From positions 62,001 to 126,000 of the forward strand of contig NZ_JAAIMM010000008.1 of assembly GCF_013300725.1 (NCBI RefSeq): a stretch of 64,000 bases of DNA, read 5' to 3'. The notes under the pieces were generated by a model. That model was not told the origin of the DNA and made no database searches. It saw only the letters and a program-made list of their open reading frames with translations. The position numbers and the translations under genes are program-made. Positions 54,665 to 63,026 of the stretch are shown here, piece by piece. This stretch comes from Allocoprococcus comes (GTDB taxonomy: Bacteria > Bacillota > Clostridia > Lachnospirales > Lachnospiraceae). Numbering within the stretch: the first letter of the stretch is position 1; each line of letters starts with the position of its first letter.

Positions 54665-55571
54665 TATAGTAATAACCAACGATTCGTTTGCAAAACTGGA
54701 AAAAAAGAAAACAGTAGAAGTTTCTGTGGAGAGACAGAGTGTATGGAAAGATATCTGGAAAGAACTAAGGAAAAACAAAGTTGCTATGGTAAGTGTCGTA
54801 CTTCTTGCCATTCTCATCATTGCTGTTCTTTTGGCACCTCTTAGTCCTTACGATCCTTATAAGTTAGATGCCTCTCAAAAGCTGCAGGGTATTTCATCCA
54901 GTCACTGGTTTGGCACAGATGAGTACGGAAGAGATTATTTTACCAGAACCTTATATGGTGGAAGAGTTTCTTTGCTGGTGGGATTCATGTCTATGATCAT
55001 GACGGTTGTAATCGGAACATCATTAGGTGTATTCTCCGGTTATGTCGGAGGAAAAGTGGATATGTTTTTGATGAGCTTCACAGATATTTTTCTTGCTCTT
55101 CCGAGTATGCTGTTAATGGTTATTTTAAATACCTTTTTAAAGCCTGGTTTACCGACTCTGATTGTTGTATTGAGTCTGTTTTCCTGGGCATCCGTCGCAA
55201 GAATTACGAGAGCGGAGACAATGTCATTAAAGGAACGAGATTTTGTGGTGGCTACACAGAATCTGGGAGCATCAAACTTCCGCGTGATCGTTAAACATAT
55301 TATCCCTAATATTTTAGGACCGGTTATTGTTGCTGCAAGCTTGAGTGTGGCAAATGCAATTCTGATGGAATCTTCTTTGAGCTTCCTGGGATTAGGTGTG
55401 CAGATTCCACGTGCATCCTGGGGAAGTATGCTTCAGGGGGCACAGGCGCATATTTTGGATTACCCTTTATTGGCGGTATATCCGGGCGTAATGATCCTAA
55501 TTACAGTTTTGAGCTTTAATTTACTGGGAGATATTCTGAGAAACGCATTAGAACCTAAAATTGTAGAATAG
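54654..55571 (+). CDS. ABC importer permease, DppC/OppC type
   Basis: 305 residues from a GTG codon 8 bp after GGGGAGG. The OppC-type motif HWFGTDEYGRDYFTRTLYGGRVSL and the EAA loop (FRVIVKHIIPNILGPVIVAASLSVANAILMESSLSFLGLG) are present. Five or six helices. The in-frame ATG at 54597 lacks a site and would overlap more. Partner of the OppB-type permease. Confidence 0.93.
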   Translation: MENNIVITNDSFAKLEKKKTVEVSVERQSVWKDIWKELRKNKVAMVSVVLLAILIIAVLLAPLSPYDPYKLDASQKLQGISSSHWFGTDEYGRDYFTRTLYGGRVSLLVGFMSMIMTVVIGTSLGVFSGYVGGKVDMFLMSFTDIFLALPSMLLMVILNTFLKPGLPTLIVVLSLFSWASVARITRAETMSLKERDFVVATQNLGASNFRVIVKHIIPNILGPVIVAASLSVANAILMESSLSFLGLGVQIPRASWGSMLQGAQAHILDYPLLAVYPGVMILITVLSFNLLGDILRNALEPKIVE

Positions 55572-55612
55572 CAAAATATGCAGTAACCACCTTAGTGAAA
55601 GGGATAGAAAAA

Positions 55613-56617
55613 ATGAATAATTTATTAGAAATGAAACATGTGGCTGTGAATTTTGCTGCATATGGAGGCACTGTGCAGGCGGTGCGTGATATATCGTTTT
55701 CTATTGAAGAAGGACAGACGGTTGCACTGGTAGGTGAATCGGGCTGTGGAAAATCGATTACAGCGAAAACTATTATGGGGCTTGTAAAAAAGCCGGGAAA
55801 AGTAATGGAAGGAAGCCAGATCATATTTGAAGGTACAGATATCGCAAGATATTCTTCTAAGGAGTGGAGAAAATTCCGTGGCAAAGAATGTTCTATGATT
55901 TTTCAGGATGCACTTGTTTCTTTAAATCCAACCATGAAAATCGGAAAGCAGATCATGGAAAGTCTTGACAATCATGCCGTAACGACTTCTAAAGAAGAAA
56001 AAAAGAAAAAAGTAATCGATATGCTGAAGTTAACAGGCATTGCAGATGCTGAAAAATGTCTTGAAAAGTATCCCCATGAGTTATCTGGTGGAATGCGGCA
56101 GAGGATTATGATCGCAATTGCATTGATTTCTCATCCGAAATTGTTGATTGCTGATGAGCCAACCACATCTTTGGATGTAACGATCCAGGCGCAGATTCTG
56201 GCTGAAATGAAAGCCCTGCAGAAAAAACTGAATATGGCAATTCTGCTGATTACGCATGATTTGGGAATTGTGGCGGATGTGGCTGATAAAATTGTAGTTA
56301 TGTATGCCGGGAAAATTGTAGAAGAGGGCACGGTCAGAGAGATTTTCTATCATCCGGTTCATCCATATACAAAAGCCCTTTTAAATTCCGTTCCACGATT
56401 GGACAGAGACGGAAAAGAAATGCTTTGTACCATAGAAGGAAACATTCCGGATATGACAAATCCGCCGAAGGGATGTGCATTTTGTGAAAGATGCCCGCAT
56501 GCAATGAATATTTGTGCACAGTATATGCCGGAGGAAAAAACGGTATCTTCCAGTCACAGGGCATCTTGCTGGATGATGGATGAACGTGCCGCAAAGGGAG
56601 GTGTTGCACATGCCTAG
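55613..56617 (+). CDS. ABC importer ATPase, DppD/OppD type
   Basis: 334 residues. Walker A GESGCGKS, signature LSGGMRQRIMIAIAL, Walker B LLIADEPTTSLDVT. The C-terminal Cys-rich OppD-type segment (PPKGCAFCERCPHAM) may hold an iron-sulfur site. ATG 55613 is about 9 bp after AAAGGG; the GTG at 55595 is earlier. Overlaps the next gene by 8 bp. Confidence 0.94.
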   Translation: MNNLLEMKHVAVNFAAYGGTVQAVRDISFSIEEGQTVALVGESGCGKSITAKTIMGLVKKPGKVMEGSQIIFEGTDIARYSSKEWRKFRGKECSMIFQDALVSLNPTMKIGKQIMESLDNHAVTTSKEEKKKKVIDMLKLTGIADAEKCLEKYPHELSGGMRQRIMIAIALISHPKLLIADEPTTSLDVTIQAQILAEMKALQKKLNMAILLITHDLGIVADVADKIVVMYAGKIVEEGTVREIFYHPVHPYTKALLNSVPRLDRDGKEMLCTIEGNIPDMTNPPKGCAFCERCPHAMNICAQYMPEEKTVSSSHRASCWMMDERAAKGGVAHA

Positions 56618-57578
56618 CCAAAAGAAAATCTTAGAAGTTAAAAATTTGAAAAAATATTTTCCGGCTGCTCAAAAACAACAGTTAAAGGCTGTTGATAATG
56701 TGTCATTTGATATTTACGAAGGTGAGACTCTGGGAATTGTTGGTGAATCCGGATGCGGAAAAACAACCTGTGGAAAAACCTGTCTTGGAATGTATCCGGT
56801 AACAGATGGAGAGGTTCTGTTTCACGGAAAAAACATTCATACCATGTCAAAGAAAGAACGGTTTGCATTTACAAAACGTGTGCAAATGATTTTCCAGGAT
56901 CCGTATGCTTCTCTTGACCCACACCAGAAGGTTTATGATATAATAGCAGAAGGAATCCAGATTCATGGGATGGCGAAGAACAAAACGGAAGAAAAGAAGA
57001 TGGTAGCGGAACTACTTGAGATGGTTGGATTGAATGCAGAGCATGCAGCGAGAAATGTCCACGAGTTTTCAGGTGGGCAGCGTCAGAGGATTGGAATTGC
57101 CAGAGCACTTTCCGTTAATCCGGAATTCTTGTTTTGTGATGAGCCTATTTCAGCATTGGATGTTTCAATACAGGCACAGATTATAAATCTGCTTATGAAA
57201 TTACAGAAAGAAAAAAATCTGACCATGTTGTTTATTGCACATGACCTGTCTATTGTAAAACATATATCAGATCGTATAGGGGTAATGTACTTGGGGAAAA
57301 TGGTAGAACTTACAGAATCCTCTAAGTTATATGTTGATCCAAAACATCCTTATACGAGAGCTCTTTTATCAGCGGTTCCGATTGCGGATCCTGAGGCATC
57401 AGCACAAAAAGAGCGTATTATGTTAAAAGGCGATGTCCCAAGTCCGGTGAATCCACCAGTTGGATGCAGATTTGCAGGACGCTGTGAAAACTGTATGGAG
57501 ATCTGCCGTAAGGAAGAACCTCAGATGATAGAGATTGTTCCGGGACATTATGTAGCATGTCACCTGTATAATGACTAA
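56610..57578 (+). CDS. ABC importer ATPase, DppF/OppF type
   Basis: 322 residues. Walker A GESGCGKT, signature FSGGQRQRIGIARAL, Walker B LFCDEPISALDVS, and a Cys-rich tail (PPVGCRFAGRCENCMEIC). ATG 56610 is about 9 bp from GGGAGG within the 3' end of the previous gene. Fifth and last importer component. Confidence 0.94.
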   Translation: MPSQKKILEVKNLKKYFPAAQKQQLKAVDNVSFDIYEGETLGIVGESGCGKTTCGKTCLGMYPVTDGEVLFHGKNIHTMSKKERFAFTKRVQMIFQDPYASLDPHQKVYDIIAEGIQIHGMAKNKTEEKKMVAELLEMVGLNAEHAARNVHEFSGGQRQRIGIARALSVNPEFLFCDEPISALDVSIQAQIINLLMKLQKEKNLTMLFIAHDLSIVKHISDRIGVMYLGKMVELTESSKLYVDPKHPYTRALLSAVPIADPEASAQKERIMLKGDVPSPVNPPVGCRFAGRCENCMEICRKEEPQMIEIVPGHYVACHLYND

Positions 57579-57614
57579 AAGAAAAAAGTGTATGTAACAG
57601 AGGAGAAAGAAAAA

Positions 57615-58829
57615 ATGAAGTACGATTTTACAAGTATTATTGACCGTAAAGGAAAAGATGCCCTTGCAGTGGATATCCTTCCAAATATGCTTGGACCAGG
57701 GAACAAAGTAGAAGTAAGAGAAGGAATGGATTATATTCCGATGTGGGTTGCGGACATGAATTTTCCGGCACTCCCGAAGATCACCGAAGCGATCATCGAA
57801 AGAGCCAAACATCCGACCTATGGATATTTTATTACCAGAGATGAGTATTACAACAGCATCATCAAGTGGCATGAAGAACGGAATCATGTGACCGGACTGA
57901 AAAAAGAACATATCGGTTATGAGAATGGAGTTTTAGGTGGCGTGGCAAGTGCACTTCACGCAGTCTGCTCACAGGGTGACAATGTCCTTGTCCATGCACC
58001 GACTTACATAGGATTTACCGGTACGCTGAACAACAATGGCTACCATATCATCCACAGCCCGCTGAAAAAGGATGAAGAAGGCATCTGGCGGATGGACTTT
58101 GAGGATATGGAAGAGAAGATCGTGAAAAACAAGATCCATGCAGCCGTTTTCTGTTCACCGCACAATCCGACCGGCCGTGTATGGGAGCGTTGGGAAATCG
58201 AGAAAGCAATGGAAATCTATAAAAAATACGATGTGACCGTTATTTCCGATGAAATCTGGTCCGACATTATTTTATATGAAAACGAGCATATCCCAACCCA
58301 GTCGGTCTCTGAAGATGCAAGAAACAGAACGGTTGCTTTATACGCACCGTCAAAGACCTTCAACCTTGCCGGACTGATCGGAAGCTATCATATTATATAC
58401 AACAAACGCCTGAAAGACAGAGTGTTAAAAGAGTCCTCACTCTGCCATTACAATTCAATGAATGTGTTGTCAATGCATGCACTGATGGGTGCGTATACAC
58501 CGGAAGGACAGGAATGGGTAGGCGAGCTTTGTGAAGTGATCGGGGAAAATGTCGCTTATGCATGTGATTATATCGACAAACATTTTGAAGGTGTTTCCGT
58601 AACCAGACCGCAGGGAACCTATATGCTGTTTGTTAACTGTGAAGAATGGTGCAAGGCACATGATAAGAGCCTGGAAGACGTTCTGAAGATGGGATATGAA
58701 GCAGGTGTGTTCTGGCAGAACGGAAAGCCATTCCATGGTGAATGGTATATCCGTATGAACCTTGCACTGCCAACATCCAGAGTGAAAGAAGCATTTGACC
58801 GTCTCGATAAATATGTATTCAATGCTTAA
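57615..58829 (+). CDS. MalY/PatB-family PLP-dependent aminotransferase (putative C-S lyase)
   Basis: 404 residues. PLP lysine Lys247 in APSKTFNLAGL, substrate-phosphate region PHNPTGRVW and the MalY-type N-terminus (DALAVDILPNMLG, MWVADMNFPALP). Members are usually cystathionine beta-lyases that split C-S bonds to a thiol, pyruvate and ammonia. It lies behind an importer operon and a reductase-type gene, so the substrate may be imported. AGGAG precedes the ATG. Confidence 0.92.
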   Translation: MKYDFTSIIDRKGKDALAVDILPNMLGPGNKVEVREGMDYIPMWVADMNFPALPKITEAIIERAKHPTYGYFITRDEYYNSIIKWHEERNHVTGLKKEHIGYENGVLGGVASALHAVCSQGDNVLVHAPTYIGFTGTLNNNGYHIIHSPLKKDEEGIWRMDFEDMEEKIVKNKIHAAVFCSPHNPTGRVWERWEIEKAMEIYKKYDVTVISDEIWSDIILYENEHIPTQSVSEDARNRTVALYAPSKTFNLAGLIGSYHIIYNKRLKDRVLKESSLCHYNSMNVLSMHALMGAYTPEGQEWVGELCEVIGENVAYACDYIDKHFEGVSVTRPQGTYMLFVNCEEWCKAHDKSLEDVLKMGYEAGVFWQNGKPFHGEWYIRMNLALPTSRVKEAFDRLDKYVFNA

Positions 58830-58858
58830 AATGCATACAATAAAGGAGGAAAATAAAA

Positions 58859-60007
58859 ATGGAATTAGTAAAAGAGCTGCCGGAGATTTTTGAAGAATTT
58901 GCAGAGCAGAGACAGAGATCTTTCCTGGTAATGAAAGAAGTAAAGGACAAAGGAATTCCGGTTGTAGGTGCGTACTGTACCTACTTCCCACAGGAAATCG
59001 CAATGGCTATGGGAGCAGTTACCGTAGGACTCTGCTCTACATCCGATGAAACGATCCCAATCGCAGAAAAGGATCTGCCGAAGAATCTGTGCCCGATGGT
59101 AAAGGCAAGTTACGGTTTTGCCGTATCTGACAAATGTCCATTCTTCTATTTCTCAGACGTGGTAGTCGGAGAGACAACCTGTGATGGAAAGAAAAAGATG
59201 TACGAACTGATGAAAGAATTCAAAAATGTCTATATCATGGAACTTCCAAACTCACAGAGAGAAGATTCCCTGGAACTGTGGACAAAAGAGATCATCCGTT
59301 TCAAAGAATATCTGGAAAAGACATTTAATGTAGAGATCACAGAAGAAAAAGTGCGCCATGCCGTTCATGTATCCAACCAGGGACGCATTGCACTGAAGAA
59401 ATTCTACGAAGTTATGAAAAATGATCCGGCTCCGATGAACGGTTCCCAGCTGTTCGGCGTTCTCTATGGAAGCCAGTTCAAATTCGACAAAGAAAAGATG
59501 CCGGCAGAAATTGATGCCCTTCGTGAAAAGCTGATGAAAGAATACGAAGAAGGTGAAAAACCAGAGAGAAAAAAACGTATCCTTTTAACCGGATGTCCAA
59601 GCAGCGGTGCGCCGATGAAGGTTGTAAAAGCCATCGAAGAACACGGTGGAAATGTTGTAGTCTATGAAAACTGTGGAGGTGCAAAATCTGTTGACCGTCT
59701 CATCGATGAAGATGCAGAGGACATCTACAAAGCAATTGCAGAGAGATATCTTGCAATCGGATGTTCCGTTATGACACCAGATAACAACCGTATCGAACTG
59801 ATGGGAAGACTCCTTGAAGAGTATAATATCGAGGGTGTAGTAGAAATGACACTTCAGGCATGTCATACTTACAATATTGAGGCAAAGAGCATTGAGAAAT
59901 TTGTAAAATCCAAAGGACTTCCGTATATCCATGTAGAGACTGATTATTCTCAGGCAGATATCGGACAGCTGGATACACGAATTGCTGCATTTTTGGAGAT
60001 GATCTAG
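58859..60007 (+). CDS. Double-cubane-cluster anaerobic reductase family protein (HgdB/2-hydroxyacyl-CoA dehydratase-like)
   Basis: 382 residues. Cys in the N-terminal half: Cys40 (GAYCTYFP), Cys59, Cys78 (KNLCPMVKASYG), Cys93 (DKCPFFYFSD) and Cys108 (TTCDGKKKMYELM); in the C-terminal half TGCPSSGAP, ENCGGAKS, AIGCSVM and QACHTYN. This layout matches the double-cubane reductases, ATP-driven low-potential enzymes that need an activator, and their 2-hydroxyacyl-CoA dehydratase relatives. No activator gene is nearby. Substrate unknown. Confidence 0.88.
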   Translation: MELVKELPEIFEEFAEQRQRSFLVMKEVKDKGIPVVGAYCTYFPQEIAMAMGAVTVGLCSTSDETIPIAEKDLPKNLCPMVKASYGFAVSDKCPFFYFSDVVVGETTCDGKKKMYELMKEFKNVYIMELPNSQREDSLELWTKEIIRFKEYLEKTFNVEITEEKVRHAVHVSNQGRIALKKFYEVMKNDPAPMNGSQLFGVLYGSQFKFDKEKMPAEIDALREKLMKEYEEGEKPERKKRILLTGCPSSGAPMKVVKAIEEHGGNVVVYENCGGAKSVDRLIDEDAEDIYKAIAERYLAIGCSVMTPDNNRIELMGRLLEEYNIEGVVEMTLQACHTYNIEAKSIEKFVKSKGLPYIHVETDYSQADIGQLDTRIAAFLEMI

Positions 60008-60103
60008 GATTCAGAATGTATCAAATTTAAAAGAATGTGTCCCGGTATTCTGAAAAAGTGGATGGGATTCTAACAGATTTATGTTACAATAGGAATTAAC
60101 AGG

Positions 60104-60131
60104 CAGGGAACAGGCATCAGTCTGTTCCCTG
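60104..60131 (+). other. Perfect leader hairpin before the C_GCAxxG_C_C gene
   Basis: CAGGGAACAG (60104-60113) and CTGTTCCCTG (60122-60131) form a 10-bp perfect stem with an 8-nt loop, about 120 bp before the next gene. It is followed by TATATGTTT, not a clean T-run. It may be a weak terminator of the reductase transcript or a leader element. Confidence 0.5.
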
Positions 60132-60249
60132 TATATGTTTACAGGTATATGGAGAATATACCGGAATTTTTTTCAGAGAGCAGCTAAGACTGAGGCGAAG
60201 CCTTTGAAAAAATTTTGTCAGATTGAAAAAATAAGAGAGGTAGATGAAT

Positions 60250-60642
60250 ATGACAATCGAAGAACGCGCAGCAAAAGCTGCAGATTTAAAAGCTGCCGGA
60301 GCATGCAACTGTTCCCAGGCAGTGGTAAAAGTATTTGAAGATAAGCTTCCATTGGACGATGAGACACTGATGAAATTAACCGCAGGCTATGCAGCAGGAA
60401 TGGGATGTCTGGAAGCAACCTGTGGGGCACTCATTGGAGCTGTGATGACCGCCGGAATCCTGACAGACGGAGCCGGAACGCCTCGTTATTCCAAAGAAAT
60501 CCTTGCGAAGTTTCAGCAAAAATGCGGGGCAACAATCTGCAGGGAGTTGAAGGGCGTCGGCACAGGCAAAGTACTCTGTGAATGTCCGGAATGCGTAAGA
60601 AATGCGGTGCTTGCACTAGGAGAAGTAATAGGTATTGAATAG
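60250..60642 (+). CDS. C_GCAxxG_C_C family protein (putative redox protein)
   Basis: 130 residues. The family Cys pattern is complete: GACNCSQAV, GMGCLEATCGALIGA, CGATICRELKG and CECPECVRNAV. A helical, Cys-rich redox-type protein found next to many anaerobic oxidoreductases. The ATG at 60250 is 9 bp from AGAGAGG; the ATG at 60244 is only 3 bp away. Confidence 0.9.
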   Translation: MTIEERAAKAADLKAAGACNCSQAVVKVFEDKLPLDDETLMKLTAGYAAGMGCLEATCGALIGAVMTAGILTDGAGTPRYSKEILAKFQQKCGATICRELKGVGTGKVLCECPECVRNAVLALGEVIGIE

Positions 60643-60736
60643 ATGAAACGATACGAATATGGAACACATCCCCATTTGTGCTATACTTAAGCTAACAAAG
60701 CGTTCAGAACTTGGTTTTAAAAAGAGGAGGAAGACT

Positions 60737-61225
60737 ATGGTAAATTTCTATGTGTATTCTTTTAGTATAGCAGCAATTCCATTACTTTTGGGTGTTTTAC
60801 TGATCTGGTTTGGAAAAAAGCTGTGGAAGAAAGCAAATGCTGAAAATGCCAAATATCAGCAGCGCTATACAGGACGCACCACACTGCGTGTGATCGGTGT
60901 GGAGAAGCATGAACGGGAGGAAAGGGATTCTAATGAACCAGGTGAAATCATATATGTTACCAGCTATACCCCGATTTATGAGTATATTGTAAATGGTCAG
61001 AGATATGAATATCACACACGCCTGGGAAGCTCGATCGATCAGTATCCTGTCGGAAAGGAATATCCGGGATATTATGATCCGGAGAATCCGAAAGATGTGA
61101 CGGAAACTTTAAAAGACATAACAGGTGGAGGAAGTCATTTTCTGAGTCTGATCTGTTTTGTAATTGGGGGAGTGGCGATTTTGCTTGGACTGGTGAGAGT
61201 ATGGTCGGTTATAACATTACTGTGA
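60737..61225 (+). CDS. DUF3592-type membrane protein
   Basis: 162 residues. Two hydrophobic segments (about 6-25 and 138-158) flank a soluble domain with GRTTLRVIGVEKHEREER and TPIYEYIVNGQRYEY, then GKEYPGYYDPENP, the DUF3592 pattern. AGGAGGAAGACT precedes ATG 60737. Function unknown. Confidence 0.85.
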   Translation: MVNFYVYSFSIAAIPLLLGVLLIWFGKKLWKKANAENAKYQQRYTGRTTLRVIGVEKHEREERDSNEPGEIIYVTSYTPIYEYIVNGQRYEYHTRLGSSIDQYPVGKEYPGYYDPENPKDVTETLKDITGGGSHFLSLICFVIGGVAILLGLVRVWSVITLL

Positions 61226-61620
61226 AAAAGTTCTGGATGTGAAGCGCAGTTTTACCGTCATTTCCAAATGCTTCCAGAAAGTAACGGTTTTAAAACACGG
61301 GAAGAGATTCCTTAGTGGGAAATGTCAATTAGTTAAGACGTTGTCCAGATGATTATCGCTGACCTGGGTTTGACTTTGCGAGAGCCTGATCGACCAGGTC
61401 TAACTGGTAAAAGATTTTTCTGTATCCGTTTGGTGGATCACCGCATGTAGAGTGATGATTTCACAATAATTGTAGAGAATCTGATTTAGGTGTAAGATAA
61501 ACAATATTTTAATATTAGTAGGGTGCTAATTTGGTTTTTTGCTGGATTAGCACCTTTTAATATTTTAAAATTACAGAGCGAAAAATCAAATTAAACATTG
61601 ACAAACCTGACCTTCATCCC
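61226..61620. other. Gene-free, apparently decayed stretch
   Basis: No ORF with start and site is found on either strand. Both strands are full of stops, and the text is more even in base composition than nearby genes, as in remnants of a larger element. It ends in a terminator hairpin and the 5'-truncated ABC ATPase. No specific element identified. Confidence 0.5.
61523..61560 (+). terminator. Terminator-like hairpin in the decayed stretch
   Basis: GGTGCTAAT (61523-61531) pairs perfectly with ATTAGCACC (61547-61555), followed by TTTTA. It may have ended a former upstream gene. Confidence 0.7.
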
Positions 61621-62079
61621 TATAATGCCTACATCAAAATAGTAGGGCTGGTAGAAGCCGAAGATATACCGGTTGAAAGATATTCAAAAGGAATGAAACA
61701 GCGGCTACAGATTGCAAGAGGACTGATTAACGATCCTGAATATATTTTTCTGGATGAACCAACCCTTGGACTGGATATTGTGATTGCCAAAGAGATACGG
61801 GCTATGATAAAAAAGTTGGCTCAGGAGGAAAAAAAAGGGGTTCTCCTGACAACACACTATATAAGTGAGGCTGAAGAACTTTGTGATTATATTTATGTTC
61901 TGGATAATGGGCAAATGATTGCACAGGGTACCAAAGAAGAACTAAAAGATTTGTTTGCAAGTGAACCGAAGATGGTTTTGCAGGAACCTGGACTGGAAGA
62001 AATATTGATGAAAATTATTTACAGATCAAGAGGAGAAGACAGTGAAGAAAATATTTTTGGTAATAAAAGCAGAAATTGA
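61621..62079 (+). pseudogene. 5'-truncated ABC transporter ATPase
   Basis: The open frame gives AEDIPVERYSKGMKQRLQIARGL (signature) and IFLDEPTLGLD (Walker B) and the H-loop LLTTHYISEAEELCD, but the Walker A half is gone; upstream is in-frame sequence that does not look like an ATPase. From the internal ATG at 61693 only 128 residues would be made. Without a P-loop it cannot hydrolyse ATP, so it is scored as a remnant of an ABC-2 exporter with the next gene. Its 3' end overlaps that gene. Confidence 0.75.
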
Positions 62080-62851
62080 AAAACAACAGAAACATGATTA
62101 TCATTCAGCTTTTGTATATTTGTCGCTGCTGATCTGGCCGATTTTTGGATTTTTAGAAGGCTATTATACTTACAAACCATTTTCTTTAACCGGTTATATG
62201 GGGATTTCTGACAGCAAAGAATTACTGGCTTTCTTAGGAACCGGATTTATGTCCTATACATGCTTCTGGTCGATAGTACAAAATGCATGGTCGATGGCGA
62301 ATCAGGAAAGAAAAGGCGGTACCTTGGAAATTACCTTCCTTTCCCCTGCGAACCGTCTGGCTATGATGTATGGGAGAGCACTTGGCGCATTGATTCAGGA
62401 AGTATGGATGTTCTGTTGTTTTTGCGTATTCATTCTGTTTTATACAAAAGCAATCCAATTCCACAACATACTGATTTTGCCATTTATTTTTCTTTTGTTG
62501 CTACTGTCTTCCACAATCTGGGGTGGAATGTTGAATTCCATTTTTATGTTTTCCAGAGATGCTTCGATTGTTATGGATATTTTTGATACACCGATGACAT
62601 TGTTTTCCGGTTCAAGAATTCCACGGAACTGTTTTCCTTTCTGGGCAAAAATGATTTCACTTGTATTTCCGCTTACATATTGTATTAATATTATTCGATT
62701 TGTACTGAATGTTGGCGGGAAAGGAAAACAATGGATCTGGAATATTGCCGGGCTTCTGGTTTGTATGTGCATTATGGTAGTTGTTACGGTAGTTTTGACA
62801 TATCAGGTTGAAAGACATAACAGAGAAACAGGGGAGTTACAGCTTTGTTAA
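62042..62851 (+). CDS. ABC-2 type exporter permease
   Basis: 269 residues from a GTG codon 7-8 bp after AGAGGAG. About six helices, with the ABC-2 motif GGTLEITFLSPANRLAMMYGRALGALIQ and a conserved FSGSRIPRNCFPFWAKMISLVFPLTYCINIIR region. It is intact, but its ATPase partner is truncated, so it is probably not functional unless another ATPase serves it. Substrate unknown. Confidence 0.85.
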   Translation: MKKIFLVIKAEIEKQQKHDYHSAFVYLSLLIWPIFGFLEGYYTYKPFSLTGYMGISDSKELLAFLGTGFMSYTCFWSIVQNAWSMANQERKGGTLEITFLSPANRLAMMYGRALGALIQEVWMFCCFCVFILFYTKAIQFHNILILPFIFLLLLLSSTIWGGMLNSIFMFSRDASIVMDIFDTPMTLFSGSRIPRNCFPFWAKMISLVFPLTYCINIIRFVLNVGGKGKQWIWNIAGLLVCMCIMVVVTVVLTYQVERHNRETGELQLC

Positions 62852-62900
62852 AAAATTAAGAATCCTGTTAAAAAAATAGGAATCCTGTTAAATGATTAAT
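62841..62900. repeat. 20-bp periodic repeat after the permease gene
   Basis: Three 20-bp units (62841, 62861, 62881) share a xTGTTAAA core; the last two begin AATCCTGTTAAA. The first unit includes the permease stop codon. Either a short tandem duplication or binding sites ahead of the GAPDH gene. Confidence 0.55.
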
Positions 62901-63026
62901 TACTGCCATTTCGGTAGCATTTTAAAAAAAAGTGTGTTACACTCGCAATAGATTGTGGCGGACTGTTATTGCAAGGGAAGAAGATACAAAAAGTATCAAT
63001 ATGTCATATACAGGGAGGTATTTAAT

